Origin: Conoideocrella luteorostrata | Lineage: Eukaryota > Ascomycota > Sordariomycetes > Hypocreales > Clavicipitaceae | DNA length: 64,000 bases | Reading direction: 5' to 3' | Assembly (NCBI GenBank): GCA_032433595.1 | Contig: JASWJB010000178.1 | Location: 1-64,000 of the forward strand | Part shown: positions 36,122 through 49,666 of the stretch, piece after piece | How the letters are laid out: each line of letters opens with the position of its first letter | How positions within the stretch are numbered: position 1 is the stretch's first letter | Notes under the pieces: generated by a model | The model's input: the letters and a program-made list of their open reading frames with translations, nothing else | What the model was told of the DNA's origin: nothing | Databases searched by the model: none | Program-made: the position numbers and the translations under genes

Positions 36122-37540
36122 CTATTCAATCGCCGTTTCTGCCTGAACAACATCCTCCGGCAAACCACTCCATCGACTCATGTAGACCCGACCATTCTTA
36201 ATGACCACTAAAACCGTTTTCTTCGGCTCGCCCAAGATGGACACATCCTCCAACGGATTTCCATTAAGTATCAGCAAATCTGCTGCAAAGCCTTCCTTCA
36301 CCTGGCCCAAGAACTTCTCCTGTCTCAACATCTTGGCAGCATTAATCGTTGCCCCCTGCAAAACAGTCTTATTGCTTAGTGCTCTTGCTCGAATACTAAA
36401 TTCCCGGCTCTGTTCTTCGTGGAGTGGTCCCAGCAGATCAGACCCGTGGCAAATAGTAACACCCGCCTCCTCAGCAAGTCGTAGTGACTCAAGACCCTTG
36501 CTTAGAACTTCGCGATTCTTTTCACGGTTCGCGGGCGGTAAAAACCCAGCGTACTTGCTGGACCCCATGGCGTCGTATGTGACGAGCGTGGGTGTAAGCC
36601 AGATGTCCCGCTTGGCCATGTATTGCGCGGTTTCTGCATCGATGAAGTTGCCGTGCTCAATTCCCTTCACGCCGTTGTCTACGGCGTGGCGAATCGCTTT
36701 GGGTGTGTATGCGTGAGCGGTGACATACGTGCCGAATGTGTCTGCTACTTCCGTAATGGCCTGGATCTCAGCAGCTGTGAATTGCGTGTTTTCCAACTTG
36801 TCGGTCGGAGAAGCCACGCCGCCGCCGGCCATGATCTTGATAAAGTCAGCTCCCGTACGGAGCTGTTCTCTCGTGGCTTGGATGCAGCCGGGGACTCCGT
36901 CAACCACACTTGCTAGACCGCTGTCACCACCACAGCACTTTTGCTTTTCGTGAATGCCTCTCATGTCTCCGTGCCCACCTGTCTGAGATAATGCCTTGTT
37001 TGAAATCACAAGTCGCGGCCCAGGAAATACATCGTCGTCAATTGCTTCCTTTAGAGCCAGGGTAGCACCTCCCGTGTCGCGCACAGCAGTGAAGCCCCGG
37101 CTGAGTATTTGCTTGCAAAGGAAGGGCTGTCGGAAGTAGGATATGGCGGCGTCTGGAGAAGAGAGTCCTGCACTTAAGCTTGCATCACCGGCAACTGACG
37201 TAAGATGCACGTGGCAGTCGATGAGACCTGGGCAAATGTACTTGCCCGCAACATTCACTACAATATCACCCGAGGACGCCAAGATCTCACTTGCAATTTC
37301 TTTAATGATGCCACCAGCAAGCTTGATGCTTTGGTTCTTGTGGATTGAACCACTGGCGGAGTCGACAATGCTGGCATTCCTGAGAATGTAGGTTTTCTGA
37401 GAGGGAAGTTTCCAAGGCTTGATGAGTGTCGCCGGCACGGCCTTGGCAGAGGCGTTGCTGTCGACGGGACCAGTTACGGTGCTAGTCGTTTGCATTGGTT
37501 GCGAAGCCATTATGGCCTCTTGGGCTTTCCGAATTGTCAT
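36122..37540 (-). CDS. Metal-dependent amidohydrolase (imidazolonepropionase/prolidase/ochratoxinase type)
   Basis: Single exon, 472 residues; an internal Met at residue 11 (MASQPM) could be the true start. Metal-ligand signatures of the amidohydrolase superfamily appear in order: CHVHL (HxH), FIKIMAGGG (the carboxylated lysine), VTAHAY, GIEHGN and HGSD with the catalytic Asp. The pattern belongs to the binuclear-zinc family that includes bacterial Xaa-Pro dipeptidases and Aspergillus ochratoxinase, both near this length. No signal peptide is evident, so the product is probably cytosolic. It would hydrolyse an amide or peptide bond; the natural substrate is unknown. The C-terminus carries the usual beta-sandwich end (GFAADLLILNGNPLEDV). 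Confidence 0.85.
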   Translation of the reverse strand: MTIRKAQEAIMASQPMQTTSTVTGPVDSNASAKAVPATLIKPWKLPSQKTYILRNASIVDSASGSIHKNQSIKLAGGIIKEIASEILASSGDIVVNVAGKYICPGLIDCHVHLTSVAGDASLSAGLSSPDAAISYFRQPFLCKQILSRGFTAVRDTGGATLALKEAIDDDVFPGPRLVISNKALSQTGGHGDMRGIHEKQKCCGGDSGLASVVDGVPGCIQATREQLRTGADFIKIMAGGGVASPTDKLENTQFTAAEIQAITEVADTFGTYVTAHAYTPKAIRHAVDNGVKGIEHGNFIDAETAQYMAKRDIWLTPTLVTYDAMGSSKYAGFLPPANREKNREVLSKGLESLRLAEEAGVTICHGSDLLGPLHEEQSREFSIRARALSNKTVLQGATINAAKMLRQEKFLGQVKEGFAADLLILNGNPLEDVSILGEPKKTVLVVIKNGRVYMSRWSGLPEDVVQAETAIE

Positions 37541-38553
37541 CTATCAGTCAATTGGTCTGGACTGACTCGGAGTAAACTGAAAAGAGTGAGAAATGAATTG
37601 AACTGAATGTATAAGTGGATGAGTGGAAGATGGATGATGGAATACTAACATCGAGATGAAGCGGGGTTAGATGCTCATTGTATTATCTGTGTTGTCGGAT
37701 CCCCGTGGGGTATTATTATCCTATTACCTAGGATTGCATGCACGGCACGACAAGACCTAAGACTTGCCAAGTTGGGAATGGTGATACTACCAGCTGCGTT
37801 GGGTCAGCGACATTGGTCTTTCAATAATGCCCAACCTGCTAATCCAGCGGCTCAAGAGTGATTCATATCAAGATGATTCGATCATAGGCTGAAAGTTTGG
37901 CGGATGACGTATGTCAGGCACCTGGCCGGGCTCATTGTTCTCATTAACGATTCAATTAATATGAAGACCAACATTGTGTGTTCCTCTTATCCTGCGGACG
38001 GACTACATTTGCGAGTGGAGTACGGAATATATAAATGCTTGGTAGCGAACTTGTAAAGACGCAACAGCGGCAACAGCACAGAGAATTCTAGGTAAAGATG
38101 CGTTGACACTATGAATCACCATTTCTCAAGGTATATTTGGTAGAGACAGACTTCTTTATTTTGGAATGATTACTACCGCGCATTTAAAAGTCCTTTGCTG
38201 CGAGTTTCCATGATCCCGGCTTTGATTGTGCGGGTCCAGTACCCGACGAAATCCAACGAGCTCGACAATAACAACCTTACTTTACGACTTCCATACCCCT
38301 GGCAAAATCAAGGCAATGTTGAGATTGCATCGAGTTACTCTATTTATCGCTGAGACTTTTCTGTATCCGCTTGTGTATTGACCTGGAACGTTTGATTGTA
38401 CAGCTATAGCTGAAAATGACCCCAATTTTGTACTCTGAAAATGCAACTGGCCATGGTTTTCCTTAACTCCGCTTACGCCGACTAAGGAATTTTACTTTAT
38501 TTCGTTCCGTCATAATATCCAACCCTTGCCTGTCGCAACAGACCGATCCCAAA
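37541..38553. other. Intergenic stretch, 1.0 kb
   Basis: Promoter side of the amidohydrolase at left and 3' side of ELP3 at right. No gene or repeat recognised beyond a GGAGTACGGA relative of the short motif at about 38018. Confidence 0.45.
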
Positions 38554-40336
38554 TCACTGCTGACCCTCGTCACGTCCATCAAGCCACTTGCTCATATACG
38601 GCCCGTCCAGCCAGTATCCAAGCTTGCTGTAGTAGCTCCGCACACCGACTCCTGAGATGACACTAATCTTCTCGCTTCCGTGCTCCTCGCGAGCGATTCT
38701 CTCGGCCTCTTCCATCAGCAACGTGCCGAATCCCTGGTGCTGGAACTTTCTGGGATCGCGGGCATGAACGGGCACAGCAGTTCCGTAGACGTGGAGCTCT
38801 CTGACCATACTGCTGGGCTGTCCGGTCAACTCTTCTCGATATGTGTATTTTTCAGTGCACTTGCGGAGACGTAACAGAGCCACAAGAATGTCTTGCTTGG
38901 GATCTTCGTAAGCGAGGAAGGTCTCCCAGCCACCATTGGCAGCGTAGTCTCTCCGAACCAACTCGATCTGGTTGGGCCGAATCTTGTTCTTCACTTCATT
39001 TACACCAACCTCTCGAGTGCGTACATCTCGGCAAGTAGTTCCAAAATCTTTCATTCTTGCCAGAGCCAGCTCTCTTAGATTTCCATTCTCAACACCAGAT
39101 GTGACAAGGGGCATTGGAATATCTCGCTGCACGCGATAAATTCTAGTCCATGGTGGAATAAGCGCCATTATTCTTGCAACAAGATCAATCAATTCGTTGG
39201 GTGTATAGTTCTGATAACGTCCAGTTCGCCAAAGCTCGTACAAGCCAGTACCACGGATGACAAGAGTGGGGTAGATCTTGAGACCGTCCGTTCTGAAGGC
39301 CGGATTTTCAAAGTATTCACGGAACTGGTCAATATCCCGCTCCATGCCCACATTCGGCAGATCTGGCATCATGTGGCTAACTACCTTGAATCCAGCATCT
39401 TTTGCCAAGCAGAAAGTCTCTGCTACAGAAGCAACAGTGTGTCCACGGTTAGTGTCTCGCGCAACGTCCTCGTAGAGTGACTGGACTCCAATCTCCAATC
39501 TCGTGCAGCCATATCGTAACATATCGGTGAGGTGTGGTTGAAGACAGTAATCTGGTCGGGTTTCAATGGTGATTCCCACGCACTTCACATTGCTCATCTC
39601 GCCCGCCTCAACAGCCTCGTCCACTTTTGATGTTTGGTATCCGCTTAAAGCGTTGTGCAGTTGTGAGATGAAGTCCTCTCGGTATGACTCGGGTAGCGAC
39701 ATAAAGGTACCTCCCATGATGATGTATTCTACCTTGTCTACCGAATGGCCCAAGGACTTCAGCTGGTCAACACGTCCTCTTGCCTGCTCAAATGGATCAT
39801 ATCTGGCGCGGATAGCTCTCATTGATGTCGGTTCGTAGCCCGTGTAGGATTGGGTGCTGTATTCGAAATCGGAATCGGGGCCTCCAGGGCAGTAAACACA
39901 TATATTGCCCGTGTAGGCAATATGCGGACATCTATGGGGCTTACACATGACAGCAACAACAGCGATTCCAGAGGAAGTTCCTAGGATGCGTTAGCATATT
40001 TTGGGCACTGCAGCAGCGTATGTCGTGCGACGTACGGATCGGCTTTGCAATTAGTTTGTGCATGATATATTTCTTGTAGTGTTCGGGGATGGCGGCAATG
40101 ATCGCAGTGAGGGGAGGAATATTGGTAAGCTTGTGCTTCTTTGCAAGTTTGGAGCGTAACGAGTTGAGGTTGATATCCTTGGCAGGCTTGCCGTCCTTGG
40201 TCGATTCATGATCTTCAATTAAAGCGTTGGCTACGTCTGCACAGCATCGCAGGAAACGCTCGCTTTCCGGAGCAAGCTCTGGGCCCTTCTTCTTCGGCGC
40301 CGCTACTGCCGTAGCAGTCATCGTAGCCGTCGCCAT
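38554..40336 (-). CDS. ELP3: Elongator complex catalytic subunit Elp3 (tRNA wobble-uridine carboxymethyl transferase)
   Basis: Two exons, 40336-40036 and 39980-38554, intron 55 nt (GTACGT...CCTAG), 575 residues. The radical-SAM cysteine cluster is visible as [19 protein letters not shown], followed by [11 protein letters not shown] and [10 protein letters not shown]. The C-terminal GNAT acetyltransferase domain shows [19 protein letters not shown] (acetyl-CoA binding) and [17 protein letters not shown]. Elp3 modifies U34 of tRNAs (mcm5/ncm5) in the cytoplasm using acetyl-CoA and SAM, and has been linked to histone acetylation. The start at [10 protein letters not shown] is the first ATG in frame; the length agrees with yeast Elp3. 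It is divergently arranged with LSC1. Confidence 0.97.
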
Positions 40337-40941
40337 GGTCTCAACTCTTTCGGTTGGCAACACGCGAGATGGAAGAATTGTATATATGGAGGCAGCCGAA
40401 TCCTTGAGAGTCTGCCCCTCTTGGAAAGATTGGAGGCGACAACTTTTTTGATGGCGGGGCTACAAATACACGCCCAGTCATACGGCTGGGAAAGATCAGA
40501 CATGGAGTCCAGTGGCTGGTGCGGCCATGCGCAGAAAGGAACCACAAAAAAAAGTCACCAGAGCCTCAGTGTTGTACTCCGTAGTCGCTCCGTATTGAAC
40601 TGTGGATATCAACGGCCAGATAGAGCCCAGACCCACCGTACCATGCTTGTCCGCGGCACTTCCAATCAGCCACGTTCACAGACTCCTGCTCGTAGAGGCA
40701 GACGGGGGACGGGCTAGAGAGCACGATAGGCATTTTCTGCGCACGTTTCGGAAAAAGACAGCTGCCGTTTGTCCGGGAGCGCCCGGAAGGTCCCAAGCTC
40801 TGTGTCTAGTTCTGGCGATGCTTTTTGTCCTCAAAGCTGCAGCTCAACCACCCTCCAGTCCTCTATCCATTGCCTCTGGCCAAGCGTTGCAGGTGCAACG
40901 TTTTTGAGTCTTTTTTTGTCTTCCCTCCCCCCAGTCTCAAT
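40337..40941. promoter_or_regulatory. Divergent ELP3-LSC1 intergenic/promoter interval
   Basis: 605 bp separate the two start codons and must hold both promoters. A TACTCCGTA copy sits at 40575-40583 with a partial CTCCGTA beside it. The last 40 bp before LSC1 are pyrimidine-rich (CTTTTTTTGTCTTCCCTCCCCCCAG), a common feature of fungal core promoters and transcription start regions. Confidence 0.55.
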
Positions 40942-42222
<1,281 letters not shown>

Positions 42223-42909
42223 GCTGTAATATTTTGTACAATGACTTTTCTGGGGTGCATTGGCATGACTGTTGAAAACTGAATCTACGTGGCGTGGACG
42301 TCAAATAATTGTCAAAGGTGGTGTGCTTGCAATTTTCCTTACAATCGTAACGTATAAGATAGAATAGGGTTGGACGGCCAGCGGTTAGTTCGAATTTATC
42401 GCTGATGTAAAAGCACAGCCGTACATCTTGGCCAACCTGCCATGACGGTATTTTATGAGTGCCTTGGTATACAATAATGAATGTATCACAAGAGAGAGAA
42501 AGAGAGAGAAAGAGAGTAAGTCACTAACTCGCGACACGGAATTCTGTAATGGTATTCGCATTGATGCTGTTTCAGCGTATGCTAAAACAACCAAAAAGAT
42601 AAAAACGACTCTAAAGCAGTCAGGTACACCACAAGCGGGTATAGTGCATGCATGCTGACATGTTCTTTTGGGTCACGAGCCGGGCCTGGTCGTGTTCCCA
42701 AGTTATTTACCTGACGAGCAGTAGCCACAGGACCAGATGAGTTGGCATGAACAAAACCGAAAAAAAAGACAACATGAAACTAGTTCAAGAGACATAAAAA
42801 CTCCCCTACCAATGCTGTGACTCAAGTTGTGAATGCTGTAACCCTATACATCGTATCGACCTTCGCCCACACCCCAACCGGCTATCCCTCCTTCCGAGTT
42901 GTGTCGGTT
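42223..42909. other. LSC1-UBC1 convergent 3' region
   Basis: 687 bp between two converging genes, carrying a GA-rich simple repeat (42490-42516, AGAGAGAGAAAGAGAG type) and AT-rich 3' ends of both transcripts. No gene seen. Confidence 0.55.
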
Positions 42910-43847
42910 TTAGCTCTCTCCGAGTAGGTGTGCGGTAATGTCGCCCATATATGCTTCCTCTAGTTCATAGTCTTGTCCATTATTGTGATCGATACCCACG
43001 GCTTCAAAGGCATGGACAACAGCATCAACATCGAAACCCATATTGACGAATCGTTCGACCAGGTTTCGGTTAAAACCTCTATATCTATATTCAACAGCGT
43101 TAGCGACTACTCCCGAATTGTGCAAGGCCTTCGCAACCGGTCAAGACAGGGTATTGTCTCACCTATCAGCATTGCAGCCCTTTGGTGTATCGCTGCCCTT
43201 TGGTGCATCCTGCTTCAGGTATTTGCTTAAATCGAGTTTCTGTTGCTGTGCGCCGGCATTCCTTACGGCCCAGTCTTGGGCGACGCGGGCAAATTGCTCA
43301 GGCTTCTGTAGAAGCATCATGGCCACTTCGGCGTCTTGCGGATCTTTGGGGTTGGGGGCCTCGAGCAGCATGCGAATGGATAGTAGGGCCGTCTTGATAG
43401 TCTGTACTGGCGACCAACCAGAGCCAAGAGTGTCGAGGCAAATTGCCCCCTGGACCGTCGAGTTAGCAACTTGAGTAAAAGTGAAAGTGACATACAGGTT
43501 CGTCAGAGAAATGCCAAGCACAAAAAAAAAAAAGGTCCAGAAAAAAGCGCTGATGTTGAAGATGACTCGGGGAGCGGGAGACGTACTGTCTGGCTGCTGA
43601 CGTTGGGGTGCCAAATCTTGGTGTCGAACCTCATAGTCGGCGATTTGAAAGGGTAGTTATCCGGGATCTCAATGTCGATCATATACGTACCACCTACATA
43701 GGGACTATCAGGAGGACCATGAATAGTGCCTTTTAGGTGCCTAAGATTGACACCGTCGACAGGCATCGCATAAACGCCAGAATGGTCTCTGTCGGCATGG
43801 ATATCTTGAAGCTCCTTGGCCAAACGACGATCTCGGCTGGTGGCCAT
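42910..43847 (-). CDS. UBC1: Ubiquitin-conjugating enzyme E2 with C-terminal UBA domain (UBC1/UBE2K type)
   Basis: Three exons, 43847-43587, 43449-43163 and 43084-42910, 240 residues. The UBC fold is complete: HLKGTIHGPPDSPYVGGTY, then NYPFKSP and IWHPNVSSQTGAICLDTL with the active-site Cys, followed by WSPVQTIKTALLSI. After a linker (LDLSKYLKQDAPKGS) the last exon encodes a UBA domain (RNLVERFVNMGFDVDAVVHAFEAVG). This combination is diagnostic of Ubc1/E2-25K, which extends K48-linked ubiquitin chains for the proteasome. The acceptor of intron 2 is doubled (ATATAGATATAG), so two extra residues may be included or skipped. A poly-A/T run lies in intron 1. Confidence 0.94.
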
Positions 43848-45205
43848 GGCTACGGTAGGTGAGGCTACAGATACTGCAAAAAAAACCGCTCTCAATAGAA
43901 TAGCCTGGGCTTGCGCGTTCTCGATGCGGAATATTCCAGTCGTGAATTTCGGCTTGAAAATCTACGAAGAGGCGTGGTGGAGCGGAGGGGGACAGAGAGG
44001 TTAGAAAGAGTCCAAGACCATAATGCCACTGTCCACAGATCCCACGCCGCACCAGTCCCTGTCCGGTTCGTAGGCATGGACTGCGGAGTAGAGTTGGGGG
44101 GGGGCCCAAGTTCAATAGTGAGGAAGGAGCGCCTGATCTGAGGGAAGGAGGGGCAAAGATGCATCGATTGCTAACAACGAGGTCTGGGACTAAATTAGTA
44201 CGTGGCACTGCCGTGGCGTATGAGACCGGCTGACAGACAACAGGTTGATTGCTGTCGTGACGACATGGCTGACCACGGATGGCACGGTTCGACGGCACTC
44301 TCGCTGCCACGACACCTTCAGGCGGGGAGGAGCACGAGTAGTACTCCGTACAGCTCTTTATGTCCACATTCAGCTAATGCGCCAACAACCCACTTCAAAC
44401 ATCCAATACTGAACGCATTAGTTGCCTGGCATGCGCATCTCGCTTCACAGCCTACGGACAACGGAGCAATTAGAGCCTGGTTGGTTTTCCCGAAGTAAGA
44501 AGTTTACGCTGTGACGTTTTGGCGGCATAAAGGGATGTCAGTATTTGTCGCCGCACCAGTTGGCTAGGGAAAGAGTGTGCTCCTGAGTGGCAGCACTTGG
44601 AACGTTGCTGGGCTTCTTAGTCCTTAACCAAGTATACAGTTCAAAGCCTCCCGAAAAAGTCGCTCAGACCTGTTTATTTAATTCACTGTTTTCCTGTTTA
44701 CTTGAGTTTTCTCCAGTTATGAAGCGTACTTCATCTGAGCTCTCCGAGGGACGCAGATAGGTCGATTGTGTACTCCAAAGAGGCTGAAATAAGCGACATC
44801 AGTTTGCAAGCAGAAGTAAATGTCCCAAAATTTGCCCCTGTATTATTTCAATGTGAAAACTTTCGCTGAGAACAACAAATAAATAAATTATTTCAAACAG
44901 ATTAAAAAGCTACGAACCCATTTAGTTTACGGAGTAGTTAGTAGTCAAGTTGATTGCGCTGTCAGTTATACACAACACACGTGATTTGCGCCTCATCCAC
45001 GTGACCGAGGCTGGAGCTGTCGTGTTTCCCTTGGCGCCTGTTGGCGACTCGCATCCACTCTCCATAATCGCCCTCGACGCTCATCATCACCACTCAATCA
45101 ACGACACCCATTATCCTCTAGCTGCGACGAAACTTCATTGAGCTGCTGCTATCACTAGACATATAGGTACTAGTCCGGCAAGCTCTCAGAGCTCAATCTG
45201 CCAAA
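43848..45205. promoter_or_regulatory. Divergent UBC1-RPT2 interval
   Basis: 1.36 kb between two divergent ubiquitin-proteasome genes. Short-motif copies are at 44342-44350 and 44928-44936. No sequence matching the yeast proteasome element (GGTGGCAAA) was noticed close to either start. Open frames here are short and carry no domains. Confidence 0.5.
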
Positions 45206-46750
45206 ATGGTTAGCTCATTACTAAACCAGCGCACTCAGAAGCCGTACTAACTTGCCATGATAACAGGGTCAGGGACAATCTGGCATGGGAGGCGATGGCC
45301 GCGAAGACAAGGACAAGAAGGTACATTTCCTTCCGCCGGTTTGACTGTGATGATTTGTTTCGCCCTTCTAACAACCTTTACAGAAGGACAAGCCCAAGTA
45401 TGAACCTCCGCCAAGGCCAACTACTCGAGTCGGTCGAAAGAAGAGAAAGGCTGGCGGTACTAGCGCCGCTGCGAAGTTGCCAGCCGTCTATCCTACCAGC
45501 AGATGCAAGCTCAGACTTCTGCGAATGCAAAGAATCCACGATCATCTGCTTTTAGAAGAAGAATACGTGGAGAATCAGGAGCGTCTACGCAAGGCTAAGG
45601 CTGCCAAGGAAGGCGCCACCACTGGCCCGGATGCCGATGTTGACAGACTAGCTGATGAGCGAGGTCGTGTCGATGATATGCGAGGAAGTCCAATGGGTGT
45701 AGGAACGCTAGAGGAGCTCATCGACGACGATCACGCCATCGTCAGTAGCACAACTGGCCCCGAGTATTATGTCAGCATCATGAGTTTTGTCGATAAAGAT
45801 CTTCTTGAGCCTGGCGCTAGCGTCTTGCTGCATCACAAGACTGTTAGCATCGTGGGTGTACTCACAGACGATACTGATCCTCTTGTCAGCGTGATGAAGC
45901 TCGACAAGGCGCCAACCGAATCATACGCGGATATTGGTGGCCTTGAACAACAAATCCAGGAGGTCAGAGAGTCTGTCGAGCTGCCGTTGCTCCATCCCGA
46001 ACTATACGAGGAAATGGGCATCAAACCTCCGAAGGGTGTCATCCTGTATGGAGCTCCTGGAACTGGCAAGACCCTGCTCGCAAAAGCCGTTGCCAATCAA
46101 ACTTCCGCCACTTTCCTCCGCATTGTTGGTAGTGAGCTGATCCAGAAATATCTTGGTGACGGCCCCCGTCTTGTGCGACAACTTTTCCAAGTAAGTCTTC
46201 CTGGAAGATGAAAGTATCTTTTTCAGACTTAACATGTGTATAGGTTGCGGGAGAGAATGCGCCATCTATCGTGTTTATCGACGAAATCGACGCTATTGGC
46301 ACGAAACGTTATGACTCTACATCTGGAGGCGAGCGAGAAGTACAACGAACCATGCTGGAACTTCTGAACCAGTTAGATGGCTTTGACGACCGTGGCGACG
46401 TTAAGGTCATCATGGCAACCAACAAGATCGAGACCCTGGACCCCGCCCTTATTCGACCTGGCCGTATTGACCGAAAGATTCTGTTTGAAAATCCCGATCA
46501 AAACACGAAGAGAAAGATCTTCACCTTGCATACATCCAAGATGAATCTGAACAGCGATGTTGATCTGGATGAGTTCATTTCGCAAAAGGACGACCTCTCT
46601 GGAGCTGATATCAAGGCCATCTGCTCGGAAGCTGGCATGATGGCTTTACGAGAGCGGCGTATGCGTGTGCAAATGGCCGATTTCCGATCTGCCAGAGAGC
46701 GTGTGTTGCGTACGAAGCAGGAAGGTGAACCTGAGGGTCTGTATTTGTAA
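45206..46750 (+). CDS. RPT2: 26S proteasome regulatory AAA ATPase Rpt2 (subunit 4)
   Basis: Four exons: 45206-45208 (the ATG alone), 45267-45320, 45384-46190 and 46244-46750, 456 residues. The first intron splits the start codon from the next codon (ATG|GTTAGC, then TACTAAC...AACAG|GGT), giving [10 protein letters not shown]. Gly2 is the N-myristoylation position known in Rpt2. Then come the coiled-coil segment ([20 protein letters not shown]), the OB region, Walker A GAPGTGKT, Walker [10 protein letters not shown], the arginine-finger region RPGRIDRKI, and a C-terminal HbYX-like tail (GLYL) that opens the 20S gate. The subunit unfolds substrates and feeds them into the proteasome. An annotation that starts at a later ATG would lose the myristoylation site. 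Confidence 0.96.
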
Positions 46751-47151
46751 TGTACTATCGTGAATAGCTAAGAAAGGAGACGTAGCGGAGGAAAGGCAAT
46801 AGAGAGCCCCTGCGCCCCTGCGGTATTGCATTTTTGGAGACGAGATTACATCATGCGTACAATGCACGGTGTTGCATGGACAGATGATGCCCTTTGAGCT
46901 CTTGACGAGTCGACTTCACAGTCTGGTAAACCAAAGCCCAAAATTTACGTCTACACTGACAAGATGAATCTGTTGAAGTAAAGAGTTCGCTCAAAACCCT
47001 CAAATAATCCCTGCTTCTACTCTGTTACCTTTCCTTTCCGCTGTGTTATTTAAACGACCCAAGACATCAATGTCATGGTTTTCATCCATTCATGAATCCA
47101 TAGTGAAAGACGCGCAGTTTCTTCCAGTAATCAGACAGTAGAGCTTGCTCC
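46751..47151. other. RPT2-promethin convergent 3' region
   Basis: About 400 bp of non-coding DNA between two converging genes; no repeat or gene recognised. Confidence 0.5.
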
Positions 47152-47742
47152 TCACTCCTCGGCCGCTTGGTCTTTGACACTTCCATCCAAACCCTTCTCA
47201 TCTTTGACGATGCTCACTTGCTTCCCTGCAGCCGCAACCTGCACGCCAGCATTCACACCAAAGGGGGCATGTGTATAGAGCCACCGTGCCACGACGAAGC
47301 TACCGATACACCAGGTCCATACCAAAACGGCAATAGATGAAGTTACCAACAGTGTAGGCACAAGCACTAGAAGCGCAACACCGATCCAGAATAGCGAAAA
47401 GATGATTGCGGCGCCGAGTGCGAAGACAACGCAGCTGATGGAGAAGGCGGCGAAGAGAAGTATTGGGAAAAACGACAGTAAAGTCTGAGTAGCTAGGAAA
47501 GACTGCCATCGGAAGTGTTAGTCAAGTGACTATGTGTAGCTTTGTGTGGCAGTTGAACATACGAAGAGAACGGGTCGCGCGGAGGCAAATGCCGAGACGG
47601 TATCGTAGGCATGCTGGCGAGACGACGGGGGCACGGCCCAATCCAAGGACCGCTGGGCGTACGAGTAGACGCCGGAGGCTTTTTCATTGACGGTGGCGGA
47701 GATGCTGCCGTTGCCGGTGTTGTTCTGGACTGCTGCCGGCAT
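47152..47742 (-). CDS. Promethin/LDAF1-like lipid-droplet membrane protein
   Basis: Two exons, 47742-47563 and 47502-47152, 176 residues; the intron (GTATGT donor, GACTAAC branch, CAG acceptor) is in phase 0. The second exon encodes two or three closely spaced hydrophobic stretches (LLSFFPILLFAAFSISCVVF, ALGAAIIFSLFWIGVALLVL, VTSSIAVLVWTWCIGSFVV). This is the hairpin-like layout of the promethin/Ldo family that works with seipin at endoplasmic reticulum-lipid droplet junctions. The N-terminal 60 residues are polar and the C-terminus is charged (KDEKGLDGSVKDQAAEE). The family call rests on this layout and a general resemblance only; a generic small endoplasmic reticulum membrane protein is the alternative. 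Confidence 0.6.
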
Positions 47743-49666
47743 GTTGGATGGTCGGTTTTCGGGAGACTGAGAAATGGTGAGAACTCAGCTTGGCTGTGTT
47801 TGAGTTGAAATGGACAGAGTTGGCGTCTCGTCTAATGGTAACTGTTTGCTGAGAGGTGCCCAGTGATGGTGGTTAGAGGATGTTTCTGTGGTGGGAAGAG
47901 GCGAGGTTGGGCAGGCGCGATGACGATATTGGTTGGTTGGTACCTTTATGAGCTTGACCTCAAAAACAAAGTCACACAGCGCACTCAACAGCGGACGTTT
48001 CTGGTCGGAGAGTTCGGGACCCCGCGCGCAGCGCAACAATAGATGACGCAAGAGAAATGTAAATGTGCTTTGCACAGCCTTGATTTGAATTTACTGTCGG
48101 GTTGCGGCTCCTCAAAATCATGCTTATGCACAAATGAATGTAGCTTGCTTTAGTGCATGTGGTAATTATATGATGAGCTGGTCGTCTTAGTCCCAGTCCT
48201 CCGATCCATCCTACGAATTGCAAGCATGTTTGATGGACTTGCTCATGCAGTGCGGAGTGCCATGCCAAGGTCTCTGATGGAAGCTTGACTGTGAGCAGCT
48301 CGTGCCGGCAGGGTCCATATATCAACTTGGCACTGGGCAATAAATATGATGGTACTCCGTAGAAATCATGTGCATTTAAAGATAGGTTAAACTCCCAGCC
48401 ACCACCAGTCAAAGCTTCGAGGCGAGCTTTCGTCTGATGGTGGAACGTCGCGGATCGTCTCCACTGTGACGCCGGTTGGGTTGGGGTAGCTAGTTTTAGT
48501 TAACTAGCTGTTGTCCACATTTTGAAGCATCAGTCCACAGCCTATTATGGCCCCAAGCAATTTTCCTTTTCCTTTTCCTTTTTGGTGCTCCGTACTCCGT
48601 ACTTTACTTGTGCTTGTGTAGAACAGGCCGAGTGATGATTTAGTGTTGAATCGAGCATAGATGGAACTTGGTAGCACGGTGAAGTTCGGGGTTGACATGC
48701 TGACACAGAACCTACATTGTCAAAGGCAGCAGATCACATGTGAATAAACAGTCGTGCGCTCAGCTGTCAAGACAGTGTCTAGACAGCGATAGAAATCTCC
48801 GGGCTTGACTGATTGATATGATGATTGCTGCCGCCTTCTCGTGCGAACACTGCATTTCCAGAGGTGGTGTCTGCGATTAAATGACGTGGACAGCCATTCA
48901 CCGAGTCAGCAGCGAATGCGTTGTTGGCGACCCCTATTATGTATGCATTGGTCAAAGATGCCTGAGTAAAGGTGACGACGTAGTGCCAGTCTGAGGAACT
49001 GAGGGTACCCAAAAGTAAATGCTCGCTAGATACTCCGTACTCCGTAAGCCATGGCCATTCAAGAGAAGGTTCAGGTCTAGCTCTTGCCTTTCGCACTTTG
49101 AGGTGCTCGCTTTCGGCCTTCGCGCCCAACCGCCGCTCTAATCTCGCGGATCCCTCGCACGCTGCTTGCCCTCGGCAGGGCAGGCAATCAATCAAGTGCT
49201 CACTTTTTACGGAGTACTCCACGCGTCTCCTTGAAGGCGCGCACTAGTTACGGAGTAATCCGCTCAGCCACACCGTCCACGAAGACTGCTTAGTTGGGCC
49301 AAAGCCAGGCTGCATTTCACCCGGACACTAAGCAACGCCTCCCAGCACGAAATCTAGGTGCCTGGACAGTGGCGCCTCGTCGCTACTTGGTGTTGGATGC
49401 GCATTGCGACGACGTCGCGGCTTGGGGCCGAATGAGCGAGCATGTGCAATAACGAAGAGGTGAGAATAAGGATATAAAATGATGCCGCTTCTCGGCATGG
49501 AAAGGGGATTTATTCACCAGACCAAGAGATCGGCATCTTCCAAAGTAAACAATTCAAATAAGTCTCATCTAGGATTAACATCAACTTACACCAACTGCCG
49601 CCATTACCATCGCCCGTGCAACGACCTCACTGCCAACCGATTGAAATCCGAGCTCGACATATCACA
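47743..49666. other. 1.9-kb intergenic stretch
   Basis: No gene supported. Short-motif copies are at 48353-48361, 48588-48603, 49031-49046 (tandem), 49208-49220 and 49249-49257, making this one of the denser patches. A TTTTCC pentad repeat lies at 48561-48582. The final 200 bp is the SYLF-gene promoter and 5' leader. Confidence 0.5.

Noticed and set aside
43848..45205. Yeast-type proteasome control element in the UBC1-RPT2 interval
   Set aside because: No GGTGGCAAA match was seen near either start codon.
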